From Methyloceanibacter sp. (GTDB lineage: Bacteria; Pseudomonadota; Alphaproteobacteria; Rhizobiales; Methyloligellaceae), in assembly GCA_030064755.1 (NCBI GenBank), contig JASJEH010000013.1, positions 1 through 46,470 on the forward strand: a stretch of DNA of 46,470 bases, given 5' to 3'. Position 1 is the first letter of the stretch. The number at the start of each line of letters is the position of its first letter. The notes under the pieces are model-generated. The model did no database searches, was not told the DNA's origin, and worked only from the letters and a program-made list of their open reading frames with translations. The position numbers and the translations under genes are program-made. Positions 9,401 through 17,547 of the stretch are shown here, piece by piece.

Positions 9401-11081
9401 GCTCGCCGGATCGGCTACGCTGGCGCCGCGCGGGAGCGGGGCCAAGCTGACCGCTAAAGCGAATCTCAAGCAAGGCGACCTGAGCGAGATGACGGAAGCC
9501 GTGACCGGATCGTCACTTGCGAAAGGCACTTTCGATCTGTCTTTCGATGTGACGGGTGATGGACTGAGCCCGCCCGGCATTGTCGCTGATCTCGGTGGTC
9601 AGGGCGAGCTGACGCTCGGAGCAGGCGAACTCACGTCGTTCACCGCCGAGCCCTTGCGCAAGATTGCGGCGAAGGCCGCGGCAAGCAATGAGGTCGCGAC
9701 CAAGGAGCAACTCGACGCGGATGCCGAGAGAATCCAAGGCGAACTGAAGGAAGGGCGCTATGCCTATGAGTCGGAGACCTTGGACTTCGAGGTGAAGAAC
9801 GGCACCATGCGCTTTGCCCCGGCGAGCTTGTCGAGCAAAGGCGTCGACACCGCGCTTAAGACTTACGTGGATCTTGTTGGCCTCCAACTTGATAGCGAAT
9901 GGCAGATGCGGCTGACAACGGCGCGCGCGACGACCGTGCCGCCGCTAACAGTGGTCTTTGCAGGACCGCTCGATGCCGCAGAGAGGATCTCGCCGGCCGT
10001 CGGGACGGCGGCCATTGAGAACAAGATGACGATCGATCGCCTGCGGGAGGATGTCGAGCGGCTGGAAAACCTGGATGTATCGGGCGGGCGTGCGCCCGGG
10101 ACTACACAGTCTGATGCGGCTGCCAAAGAGGCCGCCGCAAAGGAAGCAGCAGCCAAAAAGGCTGCAGCCAAGGAAGCCGCAGCCAAGGAAGCAGCGGCCA
10201 AGGAGGCAGCAGCCAGAGAGAAAGCAGCAAAAGCTGCCGCCGAAGCCGAAGCAAAAGCCGCAGCGGAGCGTGCCGAGGCTGCGCGCATCGCTGCCGAGAA
10301 AGAGGCTGCCGAGAAGGCTGCGCGTGAACGGGCCGAAGCCGAAGCGCGTGCGGCCGCACAGAAGGCGGCAGCCGAAAAGGCCGCCCGCGAACAGGCCGCA
10401 AGGGACGCTGAGGCTGCCGCACAGCGTGCCGCCGCCAAGCGGGAAGCCGCGGAAAAAGCCGCAGCTGCTGAGGCTGCCAAGGAAAAGGCCGAAGCGGAGG
10501 CTCGCGCAGTTGCCGAGGAGCGTGCGGCTGAAGAAGCGCGTGCCGCGGCGGAGGCCCGCGCCGCAGCCGAGGCAAAAGCGGCGGCGGAGCTAGAAGCGGC
10601 GAAGCGCGCTGCAGCCGAAGCTCAAGCTGCTGCGCAGAGGGCGGCTCAAGAACGGGCGGCTGCCGAAGCGCGTGCCGCTGCCGAAGCAAAGGCCGCCGCG
10701 GAAGCAAGAGCCGCCGCCGAACAAGCTGCAAAGGAACGTGCGGCGGCGGAGGCCCGTGCGGCGGCGGAGCGTGCGAAGCGGCAACGTATCGAGGCTGAGG
10801 CCAGGGCCGCAGCTGCCGAAGCCAATGCTACCGCGTCAATTCCAGAGGAGTTCTTTCCGCCGCTGCCGACGCATGCGCCCGCGAACGACAATGCCGCATC
10901 GGGTGATCCAATTGGGGAGCTTCTCGATGGCGAGGCTGTGGCGGAAGATGCCGAAGAAGAAGCGGCGCCCGTGGTTACGCCATCGCCGCGCCAGCGCCGC
11001 CGGGCCTCACGCAGGTCGCGGCGTGAACAGTGGCGGCAGAGATATGGTCCCTTTGGCGGGGGCATGTTCGGAGGCCGCTAG
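6489..11081 (+). CDS. AsmA-family envelope protein with TolA-like Ala-rich helical extension
   Basis: A 1530-residue protein starting at GTG 6489. It opens with one membrane anchor (MNSFLLTLTALVILVLSALF) followed directly by the AsmA N-terminal signature (FIDWNDYRPAIEAQ, then VGRQVKVDG). Residues to about 1170 form the long beta-rich repeat-groove body that in this family bridges the periplasm and is thought to move phospholipid toward the outer membrane. Residues about 1209-1450 are almost only Ala, Lys, Glu and Arg in KEAAA/AEARAAA units, predicting a very long single helix like TolA domain II. The end is acidic, then Arg-rich, then Gly-rich (FGGGMFGGR). AsmA identity is secure; the role of the tail is unknown. 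It stands alone in a plus-strand position between the flavoenzyme and fumC. Confidence 0.9.
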   Translation: MNSFLLTLTALVILVLSALFAAPLFIDWNDYRPAIEAQMTKLVGRQVKVDGQVHLVVLPAPQLKFDDIKVANADGSLNTPFLEAKVLEAKLDVGTLLTGKVEAHQLTIVDPTLRLRLDGDGGGNWSDLGPLKLGASFVPTDVLLDSVRFTGGTLELETKSGGTFVFNNIDGEASASSLAGPYKVVASYDFEERPQSIKFSTGIIDDSGTFRVRTALRDPDRSAAYQLDGKVWGMRAVPAYEGDFVMRVSNFEALSANEPPQGDGESDAAPVSDVVAELAIEEAAPRSLRDAASFLEVKGPLRVSPDRAELTGFELTLDASGRPQILKGDVALDFRPPFKADATLAARWVDFDALFGAAPSKDRSAPAAVVRMFADWVLDEAAKVGQGTLSLDVEQAGLGGDLAGGLAMKLASADGGVSIEKLIATLPGENRVSASGSLRKGESGPVFQGPAEIDGSGLRALTRWAAGDRAITGQAFVGDFSLSADAKVGEGEVVLSNAKGTVSGTPFGGSFLHKAGETSLINLDLKSDRLDLRETLNGESIWAAWLPAENGEAGSQSTSEGARLLKQLGGDEVYARLEIGELLLPDIAPGRLDAKLSLKGGDLDVQSLAFVAPGAMTLDGKGKIASVADKPSGQIDLSLQAQSTDSLRALAGMVGFNDRVVKSKHLSALAPFDVTAAFVAERDGEVTDASLQLNGQVGGSNLALLGKAKGTLAKARDAEIDIVGSVTGDRPQALLVLLFPDLPQDRLAEAAGAQGTLSLELKGVPSQKLSGRAALETAVLRLAFEGMGAVPKDGTTLNGYGSVWTEDASLALPLLGLDPPPSAHGVPLSVSANVASENDKIDLEQIKATVMERPIEGDAHFNRKDDVTAFDIRATAERISLPALMGLLVAWERAESTEEMLGAVDGEAAMVWPARGLSLDLLDKAEGTLILSATTLSLGKPFQVSDGKIKAKVDRGKLAIESLDGALFGGTLAGSATLAPRGSGAKLTAKANLKQGDLSEMTEAVTGSSLAKGTFDLSFDVTGDGLSPPGIVADLGGQGELTLGAGELTSFTAEPLRKIAAKAAASNEVATKEQLDADAERIQGELKEGRYAYESETLDFEVKNGTMRFAPASLSSKGVDTALKTYVDLVGLQLDSEWQMRLTTARATTVPPLTVVFAGPLDAAERISPAVGTAAIENKMTIDRLREDVERLENLDVSGGRAPGTTQSDAAAKEAAAKEAAAKKAAAKEAAAKEAAAKEAAAREKAAKAAAEAEAKAAAERAEAARIAAEKEAAEKAARERAEAEARAAAQKAAAEKAAREQAARDAEAAAQRAAAKREAAEKAAAAEAAKEKAEAEARAVAEERAAEEARAAAEARAAAEAKAAAELEAAKRAAAEAQAAAQRAAQERAAAEARAAAEAKAAAEARAAAEQAAKERAAAEARAAAERAKRQRIEAEARAAAAEANATASIPEEFFPPLPTHAPANDNAASGDPIGELLDGEAVAEDAEEEAAPVVTPSPRQRRRASRRSRREQWRQRYGPFGGGMFGGR
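10117..10835 (+). repeat. Degenerate Ala/Lys/Glu codon repeat within the AsmA-family gene
   Basis: About 720 bases are dominated by GCN codons broken by AAG, GAG, GAA and CGT, coding for imperfect five- to seven-residue units such as KEAAA and AEARAAA. It is a coding repeat, probably expanded by recombination or slippage, and length could vary between strains. Long antisense and alternate-frame ORFs here (Ala/Ser-, Arg/Pro- or Leu/Arg-rich) are artefacts of this composition. Confidence 0.8.
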
Positions 11082-11102
11082 CGCCAGCCGCCAAGAATTC
11101 TG

Positions 11103-11360
11103 TCACGACGGATCGTTTCCTCGGTCAGCCTTCATGCGTTCCAGCACATAGAGCCTCAGCGCGGCGGACAGGCTAGTCCCATCGCCCCGCGCCGTCCGGT
11201 CCTGATCGATCTCGCTGACAAGACTCGCGATCGACTTGCCTTGGCGCTTGGCCAGGCCCGCCAGCGCGTCCCAAAACGGCTCTTCTAGGGACACGCTGGT
11301 CCGGTGCCGCGCGATGGTCAGCGAACGCTTGTTGCGGGCCTTGTTGTGGACCTTGGCCAT
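11103..11360 (-). CDS. Ribbon-helix-helix domain protein
   Basis: An 85-residue protein starting MAKVHNKARNKRS at 11360. The sequence HRTSVSLEEPFWDAL, then AKRQGKSIASLVSEID, and a closing LSAALRLYVLERM matches the RHH_4-type ribbon-helix-helix domain common in alphaproteobacteria, usually as a small dimeric DNA-binding protein. The frame extends upstream into fumC, but the ATG 13 bases after the fumC stop is the better start and implies co-transcription with fumC. The basic N-terminus (KARNKRS) is consistent with DNA binding. The target is unknown; regulation of fumC would be a guess. Confidence 0.8.
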   Translation of the reverse strand: MAKVHNKARNKRSLTIARHRTSVSLEEPFWDALAGLAKRQGKSIASLVSEIDQDRTARGDGTSLSAALRLYVLERMKADRGNDPS

Positions 11361-11373
11361 ACCGTCGACGTCA

Positions 11374-12795
11374 TCACTTCTTCGGAGCGACCATCTCTTC
11401 AGGGCGGACAAGCCTGTCGAAGTCCTCTTCTGCCACATGGCCGAGCCGCACCGCTTCTTCCTTCAGCGTGGTCCCATTCTTATGGGCCGTCTTGGCTATC
11501 ACGCTGGCATTGTCGTAGCCGATATGGGGCGCAAGCGCCGTGACGAGCATGAGGGAGCGCTCCATGTGCTCTGTGATCCGCTCCCGGTTAGCCTTGATGC
11601 CAACCACGCAGTTGTTGGTGAAGCTGTCCGCAACGTCAGCCAACAGACGAACGGACTGGAGCAGCGCATAGGCGAGCACGGGTTTGAACACGTTGAGTTC
11701 GAAATGCCCTTGGCTACCTGCAAAGCTCACCGTGGTCTCGTTGCCGATGACGCGGGCGCAGACCATTGTGACAGCCTCGCACTGGGTCGGATTGACCTTG
11801 CCCGGCATGATCGACGAGCCCGGCTCATTCTCTGGAAGCAGCAATTCGCCAAGGCCGGAGCGCGGCCCCGAGCCTAGCAAGCGGATGTCGTTGGCGATCT
11901 TGAACATGGCGGTCGCGACGGACGTCAGCGCGCCATGGGTAAACACATAAGCGTCGTTGCCCGCCAGCGCCTCAAACTTGTTCTCGGCCGGCACGAAGGG
12001 CAGCTTTGTCAGCTCCGCCATCTTGCGGGCGAAGATGTCCGCGAAGTCAGGGTGACTGTTCAGCCCGGTGCCAACCGCCGTACCGCCTTGGGCCAGCGCA
12101 TAAAGGCCGGGCAGGGTCAGTTTCAGCCGCTCGATCCCTGATTCGATCTGGGCCGCATAACCGCCGAACTCCTGTCCCAGGGTCAATGGCGTAGCATCTT
12201 GCATGTGGGTTCGGCCGATCTTCAGAATGTCCTGAAAGGACTCAGCTTTTTCCTTGAGAGCGGCGAAGAGCCTAGATAGGGCGGGGTCCAGCCGGTAGAC
12301 GATCTCTTCAGCGGCAGCCACATGCATGGCCGTCGGAAAGGTATCGTTCGACGACTGCCCCATATTGACGTGGTCATTCGGATGAACCGGCTTCTTCGAA
12401 CCCAACTCGCCACCGAGCAGCTCGCTGGCCCGGTTCGCGATGACCTCGTTGAGATTCATATTCGTTTGAGTGCCGGACCCGGTCTGCCAGACCACGAGGG
12501 GAAAATGCCCGTCCATCTTGCCGTCGATGATCTCCGTCGCTGCCGTGGCGATGGCCTCCGCCAGCTTGGGATCCAGGCGTCCGAGCTCCTGATTGGTCAG
12601 GGCGGCCGCCTTCTTGACCAGCGCCATCGCGCGGATCATGGGCTGCGGCATTCGCTCGTCGCCGATCCGGAAGTTTCGGCGCGAACGCTGGGTTTGCGCG
12701 CCCCAGTAGCGGTCGCCGGGGACCTCAATCGGCCCAAATGCGTCCGTTTCCGTGCGCGGTGCGGACGTAGATTCGGGGGCGTCGGCTGCGGACAT
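11374..12795 (-). CDS. fumC: Class II fumarate hydratase
   Basis: A 473-residue enzyme that interconverts fumarate and malate in the TCA cycle; iron-independent homotetramer. Visible motifs are [13 protein letters not shown] (substrate loop), [11 protein letters not shown], and the superfamily signature [15 protein letters not shown] with the mobile catalytic loop Ser. The start at 12795 ([13 protein letters not shown]) has AAGGAA upstream; a longer frame to 12876 lacks that support. The N-terminal 20 residues are a short unconserved lead before [19 protein letters not shown]. The small ribbon-helix-helix gene follows 13 bases downstream. Aspartase and argininosuccinate lyase share the fold, but the sequence is typical FumC. 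Confidence 0.95.
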   Translation of the reverse strand: MSAADAPESTSAPRTETDAFGPIEVPGDRYWGAQTQRSRRNFRIGDERMPQPMIRAMALVKKAAALTNQELGRLDPKLAEAIATAATEIIDGKMDGHFPLVVWQTGSGTQTNMNLNEVIANRASELLGGELGSKKPVHPNDHVNMGQSSNDTFPTAMHVAAAEEIVYRLDPALSRLFAALKEKAESFQDILKIGRTHMQDATPLTLGQEFGGYAAQIESGIERLKLTLPGLYALAQGGTAVGTGLNSHPDFADIFARKMAELTKLPFVPAENKFEALAGNDAYVFTHGALTSVATAMFKIANDIRLLGSGPRSGLGELLLPENEPGSSIMPGKVNPTQCEAVTMVCARVIGNETTVSFAGSQGHFELNVFKPVLAYALLQSVRLLADVADSFTNNCVVGIKANRERITEHMERSLMLVTALAPHIGYDNASVIAKTAHKNGTTLKEEAVRLGHVAEEDFDRLVRPEEMVAPKK

Positions 12796-13012
12796 GAGCG
12801 AGATTTCCTTTTTGTAACTTGGAGGTTGGTCGCCGAGCGGGTTTCTGGGATCCTTGGACCTGCCGCGACCGGACAATCGGAGCCACCGGACAATCGATGT
12901 CTAAGGCTATACCATTGCGGTGAGGGATGAGAGAACCTGGGATGTTGCGAAGTTTGCCAAGGCGGATGTCTTGGCATCTGGGCAAGGCCGCCTGACGAAG
13001 AGCGGCCCGCCC

Positions 13013-13117
13013 AGAGCATCGTGCGAAAAAGTGGGTACCGGTTTTTCGCAAATTGCGATGCGATATCAAAACGCTAGAGCACGGGTTCTGATTCGGTCAG
13101 AACGCAACGTGCTCTAG
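13013..13117 (+). repeat. Double palindrome repeat (REP-like) ahead of the histidine kinase gene
   Basis: There are two adjacent inverted repeats. The first is TGCGAAAAA (13022-13030) with TTTTTCGCA (13042-13050) around a loop containing GGTACC. The second is CTAGAGCAC (13074-13082) with GTGCTCTAG (13109-13117), enclosing a smaller inverted pair GTTCTGA/TCAGAAC (13085-13091 and 13097-13103). Such paired elements with a GTGGGTACCGG core resemble intergenic palindromic repeats scattered in Rhizobiales genomes. The second stem ends four bases before the Shine-Dalgarno of the kinase gene. In the 334-base gap after fumC (12796-13129) I see no gene and no other clear site. Confidence 0.7.
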
Positions 13118-13129
13118 CAAGGAGGGTGT

Positions 13130-15097
13130 GTGACGGCGGCGTCGACACAGATTGTGCTGCCTCAGTCGAAGACAGTGCAAGCTTGCGAAACCTATGCAAG
13201 GTTCGCGGCCGTGTTGGTCTGCGTCATCGGCGAGGTCGTGCTCGCCACTTGGATCGGCATCATCCCCGAAGGCGTCATGCCGAGCCTCGCCGGCATCCCG
13301 CCTATTGCCGCTCTCGGCATTATCTTGGCCGGGCTTGGCCTTCTGAGTTTCACATTCAGGCGCGTCCGTTTCGTCGCCCGGACCATAGGTCTCGTTCTGG
13401 CACTGTTTGGCTTGCTGATGTTCGGACAGGGTGCGCTCGGCGATCTCGGCCTGGACACTTTCCTGATCCCCGATGAGGTCGCGAAGCAGGCGGCGTTTCG
13501 GGACGACTTCTCTCTCGCGCAAACCATGCCCGTGCCTGCCGTCCCTGTGCCTCAGGGAACATCGCCCGGCATCGTGCTGGCGCTCATCTTATTTGGCGTG
13601 GCCTTGTTCTATGCCGAGCACCGCCGGCTGGCGCCGTCTGTCCTCAGTCAGGTGCTGACGCTCGTTTTGCTGGCGCAGGTGCTGCTTGTGGTGACCGGCG
13701 CGGCTTATGGCGTCGACATGTCGGGCGATCCCTTTCCATTCATGCGCCTAACGGTCTATGGCGTGCTCGCGATTGCTTTGCTTGCCACGGGCCTGATCGC
13801 TGCATCCCCGGAAAGCGGCGTAGCCTCCGCGATCTTTGAGCAGTCTCCGGCCGGCGAAATGCTCCGCCGGCTTCTACCGGGCATCCTCGCGGTCCCACCA
13901 GTCCTAGGTTGGTTCGCGCGGCAGGCGGAGGTTTACGAAGTTTACGATAGCGCCGCGACCCTTGTGATCTTTGCCGTCGCCAGCATTGTCGTGTTGGCCG
14001 TGTTTGCCTGGACGGCATTGGGCGCAGTGCGCCGCGCCGACAGCGGCCGACAGGTGGCGCTCATGGACCTGCGCGGACAGCGCGAATGGCTCTCGACGAC
14101 GCTGGGTTCCATTGGCGACGGTGTTATAGCGACCGACCCAAATGGGAGCGTCCTCTTGCTCAACAGGGTGGCCGAAGATCTGACAGGCTGGCCGGCTGCG
14201 GAGGCGAGGGGACGTCCGATCTGGGTCGTGTTTCGCGTTGTCGACGAAGAAACCCGCAAACCTGTCGACGATCCCGCGCTTAGAGCCTTACGCGAACGCG
14301 AAGTGTCGCGCATGGAGTCCGGCGCCATGCTCATCACCCGCGACAGCAAGGAATTGCCCGTGGAGCATTCCGGCGCGCCGATCATCGGTCAGGATGGCTC
14401 TCTCGCCGGCGCAGTGCTTGTGTTCCGTGACGTAACCGAGCGGCGGCGGGCAGCGCAGCGCCAGACCATGCTGGTCGGCGAGCTGAACCACCGCGTGAAG
14501 AATGTGCTCGCGATCGTTCAATCGCTCATGCAGGCCAGCCTGCGCCAGGCGAAGGACCCGACGACGCAAACCATGGCGCGCACCTTGGCGGAGCGTCTGC
14601 GGGCTCTGCACCGCGCGCACGACCTGCTTCTTGAGTCGCAGTGGTCCGGCGCAAGCTTGAAGGCCATGGTGGAGCGGGAACTCGAACCCTATCGGCGCGA
14701 AGGCGGCCCCAAGGTCGTGATCAAGGGGTCGGACGTGCTCCTGCCGCCGCAATGCACCTCCATTCTCGCCATGACCCTGCACGAGCTCGCGACCAACGCG
14801 GTCAAATACGGCGCGCTATCGCAGAATGACGGGCAGCTGAATGTCGCTTGGAAGAAGCAGCGGCGAAATCGGCTCCTGCTGGTGTGGGAGGAAAAGGGCG
14901 CCCCGACCGTGCCGAAGCCTTCGGCCCGCAAAGGATTTGGCACGCAGCTTATCGACCAAGGCATCCGCCACAATCTCGGTGGTGAGACGAAGACGGAGTT
15001 CCGCAAGGCGGGACTCTACGTGGAGCTCAGCGTGCCTCTAACGCCCTCCAATGAGCCCCGGGCCAAGCCGGACGCTGTGCACGCGCCGGCGGCATAG
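13130..15097 (+). CDS. Membrane-bound HWE-family sensor histidine kinase with PAS domain
   Basis: A 655-residue kinase, GTG start with GGAGGG three bases upstream. The N-terminal 300 residues hold about eight hydrophobic segments in pairs (residues 20-95, 140-240, 255-300), an integral-membrane sensor of no named family. A PAS domain follows (about 315-435: EWLSTTLGSIGDGVIATDPNG to VFRDVTERR). The phosphoacceptor His is H454 in LVGELNHRVKNVLAIVQSL. The ATPase domain has the HWE hallmarks: a His in the N-box (LHELATNAVKYGAL) and WEE in place of the usual G1 motif (VWEEKGAP). No response regulator is adjacent, so it is an orphan kinase. HWE kinases often serve light or general stress pathways; its signal here is unknown. 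Confidence 0.9.
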   Translation: MTAASTQIVLPQSKTVQACETYARFAAVLVCVIGEVVLATWIGIIPEGVMPSLAGIPPIAALGIILAGLGLLSFTFRRVRFVARTIGLVLALFGLLMFGQGALGDLGLDTFLIPDEVAKQAAFRDDFSLAQTMPVPAVPVPQGTSPGIVLALILFGVALFYAEHRRLAPSVLSQVLTLVLLAQVLLVVTGAAYGVDMSGDPFPFMRLTVYGVLAIALLATGLIAASPESGVASAIFEQSPAGEMLRRLLPGILAVPPVLGWFARQAEVYEVYDSAATLVIFAVASIVVLAVFAWTALGAVRRADSGRQVALMDLRGQREWLSTTLGSIGDGVIATDPNGSVLLLNRVAEDLTGWPAAEARGRPIWVVFRVVDEETRKPVDDPALRALREREVSRMESGAMLITRDSKELPVEHSGAPIIGQDGSLAGAVLVFRDVTERRRAAQRQTMLVGELNHRVKNVLAIVQSLMQASLRQAKDPTTQTMARTLAERLRALHRAHDLLLESQWSGASLKAMVERELEPYRREGGPKVVIKGSDVLLPPQCTSILAMTLHELATNAVKYGALSQNDGQLNVAWKKQRRNRLLLVWEEKGAPTVPKPSARKGFGTQLIDQGIRHNLGGETKTEFRKAGLYVELSVPLTPSNEPRAKPDAVHAPAA

Positions 15098-15131
15098 CGG
15101 CGGGCCACACTCCCCATCGTCATCCTCGGAC

Positions 15132-15237
15132 AAACGCTCAAGCAGGCCGCTAGGCCGATAGCGTAAACAATCAAGCGCTCAAGTAGGCCGCTAGGCCGGT
15201 AGCGCAAACAAACAAGCGCTCAAGCAGGCCGCTAGGC
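15132..15237 (+). repeat. 41-bp tandem repeat, about 2.5 copies
   Basis: The segment around CGCTCAAGCAGGCCGCTAGG recurs at 15135, 15176 and 15217, an exact 41-base period, with few differences between copies 1 and 2 and a truncated third. The core CTCAAGCAGG appears again at 15423 and nearly so at 15442. The repeat lies between the convergent kinase and glutaminase genes. It has no open frame of note. Because both halves of the unit are conserved it is a simple tandem repeat and not a CRISPR. Confidence 0.8.
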
Positions 15238-15264
15238 GGTGGGGCCACCTCGCCCATTCTCTGA

Positions 15265-15400
15265 CTCGTCATTGCCGGGCTTGACTTGAGCCTGTACTCG
15301 GGCCGGCGGAGCCGGACCCGGGTGGCAATCCATACCGCCGGCCTCTCAGGTGTCGCCGAGGTCACGGCGTGGATGCCCCGGTCGAGCCGGGGCATGACGA
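15265..15400. repeat. REP-type palindromic intergenic element
   Basis: A sequence starting CGTCATTGCCGGGCTTGA and ending in the perfect inverted repeat ATGCCCCGG (15373-15381) and CCGGGGCAT (15387-15395). It has the look of widespread alphaproteobacterial intergenic repeats, whose translation on the minus strand gives the familiar MPRLDRGIHAVT string. It sits in the 411-base gap (15098-15508) between convergent genes and could serve as a bidirectional transcription end. No protein-coding gene is supported in this gap. Confidence 0.7.
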
Positions 15401-15508
15401 AGGAAGAGATTGCGGCCCCGCCCTCAAGCAGGCCACCCGTCCTCAAGCAGCGAAGCGGCAGGACGTACAAGAAAGTCCGGTAGGGCCGAGAAGCGCCACG
15501 CCCGACTG

Positions 15509-17419
15509 CTACTCCAGAACGCTGATCTCCTCATTGGCGTGCCTGAGACGTTCGGAGAACTCGCGGGTCAGATTCCCAAGAATTGTGATCATCACGTTGG
15601 GATGTTCTTCGGCAAGTTCGTGTAGCTCTTCGACGCCAAGGCCGTAACAGATCACCTTCTCGTTTGCGATCACGTCTGCGGAGCGCTTGCCGCCATCGAG
15701 AAGAGCCATCTCACCGAAGGTGAGGCCTGGTCCGATAGAGGCGACCCGCTTATGCCGTCCCGGCTTATGGTGGAGCCGGATTTCGACGCTGACCGTTCCG
15801 CGTGCCAGGACGAAGAAAAGTTTGGCAGGGTCTCCCTCCCGCATAATGACGTCGCCCTTCTCAAAGACGAGAGGCCTTACGATTCCCTCGACCAGCCGGC
15901 ACTCTTCGGGCGACAGGCCATCAAACAGGTTGATTTGGTTTAGCGAAAACTTGGTGCCGACACTGGAGCCCTTGCCAGCAATAAGCTGATCCTCGCACCA
16001 TTCCAGCGCCGCGTCCGCATCGCGGAATTGGCGCAATGCGTGACCTTCCTCCGTCTCGGCGAGCGCGCGGGTCAGGCGGTCGAGTGAGCCCTCCGTGTCG
16101 ACGGACGCAAAGACCAGTTCCGTGCCGCTACCCGCCATGGCTCGGACTGCCCGGCCGATGAGTTTGCAGGCGGCATTATCCGCATGGTGTACGCGCTTGA
16201 AGTCCACGACCAGATACTTCGCGTTCTTGGAAAGGTCTGTCAGCTTGCGCAAGAGCTGCTCGGTCGAGCCGAAGAAGAGGGCCCCTTGCGCCTCGAGTAC
16301 AGAAACTTCGTGTCCTTCCTCCGCGAGCAGTGTGCGTTCTTCCAGCGTCCGCAAGCGGTTCGAACGAACTAGATCGGCCCGATAGTCCCGGCGCAGCACG
16401 CTGCGGACATTGGTGTGATTGTAGAATGCATGGAGTTGGAATTCGCGCGACATGTCCTGGCATACGGCGATGCCCTTCACGCTATTGCCTTGCGTGTCTA
16501 TGGGCGGAGCGTAAACGCAGATTCCAATCTGGCCGGGAATCGCTGCGATAATGCAGCCTGACACACCGCTCTTGGCTGGCATGCCAACTTCATAGGCCCA
16601 CTCACCCGCGTAGTCATACATGCCGCAGGAGTTCATCACCGTAAGCACGTCGCGCACGTGCTGAGTGTCGAAGATCTGATGATCCGTGATGGGATTGGTT
16701 CCGTCATTGGCGAGCGTAGCCGCCATAGTCGCGAGGTCGCACGCGGTTACGCTCAGAGCGCACTGTCGGAAGTAAAGCTTGAGGACATCCTCCGGGTCGT
16801 GCTCGATCATCGCCGTGTTCAGCATCATGTATGCGATGGCGCGGTTGCGGTGTCCCGTGGCGAGTTCCGACCGATAGACGTCTTCGTCGATCTCAATCTT
16901 GCGGCCGGCAAGGCTCGAAAAGAGCTCCAGCATGTTGTTGGTGCGCTGCTCTAACGACGCGCCCTGCATCATTTCTGCGATCGCGATCGCGCCGGAATTC
17001 ACCATCGGATTGAAGGGGCGGTTTGCGGCCTCGTCGAGCACGATGGAGTTGAACGCCTCGCCCGTCGGCTCCACACCGACTTGCTGTAAGACGCGCTGTC
17101 GCCCATGGTGCTGCAGCGCGTAGCCATACATGAATGGCTTAGACACCGACTGGATCGTGAAAGGGGCGCGCGCATCGCCCACGGTGTAGAGCTGCCCATC
17201 CACGCTGGCGATGGCAATACCAAAGAGGTCAGGGTCAACCTTGCCGAGTTCAGGGATGTAGTCTGCGGGTCTGCCGCCTTCGATTTTAGACACACGCGCG
17301 TGGATTTCGTTCAGATAGTCTTGGATTGGGGCAAGGGCACCACTGTCCGCGCTTGGCGCTGCACGGAAAAGGTCTAGTTTGTTCAATAAGGTCCCCCCAG
17401 TCGATGCGTGACGCGGCAT
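15509..17419 (-). CDS. glsA: Glutaminase fused to STAS and cyclic-nucleotide-binding domains
   Basis: A 636-residue, three-part protein. Residues about 30-320 are a serine-dependent glutaminase (glutamine to glutamate plus ammonia): the Ser-Lys pair is S91/K94 in IQSVSKPF, followed by RPFNPMVNSGAIA and the later VGMPAKSGVSG. Residues about 355-465 form a STAS domain (SVLEAQGALFFGSTEQL, then YLVVDFKRVHHAD). Residues about 485-610 form a cNMP-binding domain (LFDGLSPEECR, the phosphate-binding cassette region GPGLTFGEMALLDGGKRSADV). Plain GlsA is about 310 residues, so the C-terminal half is a regulatory addition. A TTG start near 17388 with a G-rich upstream site is an alternative. It is convergent with the kinase gene and has no obvious operon partner. 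Confidence 0.92.
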   Translation of the reverse strand: MPRHASTGGTLLNKLDLFRAAPSADSGALAPIQDYLNEIHARVSKIEGGRPADYIPELGKVDPDLFGIAIASVDGQLYTVGDARAPFTIQSVSKPFMYGYALQHHGRQRVLQQVGVEPTGEAFNSIVLDEAANRPFNPMVNSGAIAIAEMMQGASLEQRTNNMLELFSSLAGRKIEIDEDVYRSELATGHRNRAIAYMMLNTAMIEHDPEDVLKLYFRQCALSVTACDLATMAATLANDGTNPITDHQIFDTQHVRDVLTVMNSCGMYDYAGEWAYEVGMPAKSGVSGCIIAAIPGQIGICVYAPPIDTQGNSVKGIAVCQDMSREFQLHAFYNHTNVRSVLRRDYRADLVRSNRLRTLEERTLLAEEGHEVSVLEAQGALFFGSTEQLLRKLTDLSKNAKYLVVDFKRVHHADNAACKLIGRAVRAMAGSGTELVFASVDTEGSLDRLTRALAETEEGHALRQFRDADAALEWCEDQLIAGKGSSVGTKFSLNQINLFDGLSPEECRLVEGIVRPLVFEKGDVIMREGDPAKLFFVLARGTVSVEIRLHHKPGRHKRVASIGPGLTFGEMALLDGGKRSADVIANEKVICYGLGVEELHELAEEHPNVMITILGNLTREFSERLRHANEEISVLE

Positions 17420-17547
17420 CCGTAGAGCATCAATCAGGAATCATGCCATGTCGACCTGCACGGTAATCCGACCACTGAGGGCCTTCGCACATGCAAAATT
17501 TGAACAATGCTTAGGCAATTCGCGCGCACGATCGCCTAAGCAATTGG

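Noticed and set aside
9863-10731. Ala/Ser-, Leu/Arg- and Arg/Pro-rich frames on both strands
   Set aside because: They are alternate-frame readings of the Ala/Lys/Glu codon repeat in the AsmA gene.
15132-15237. Possible CRISPR array
   Set aside because: The 41-base units are conserved along their whole length, so there are no variable spacers, and no cas genes are present.
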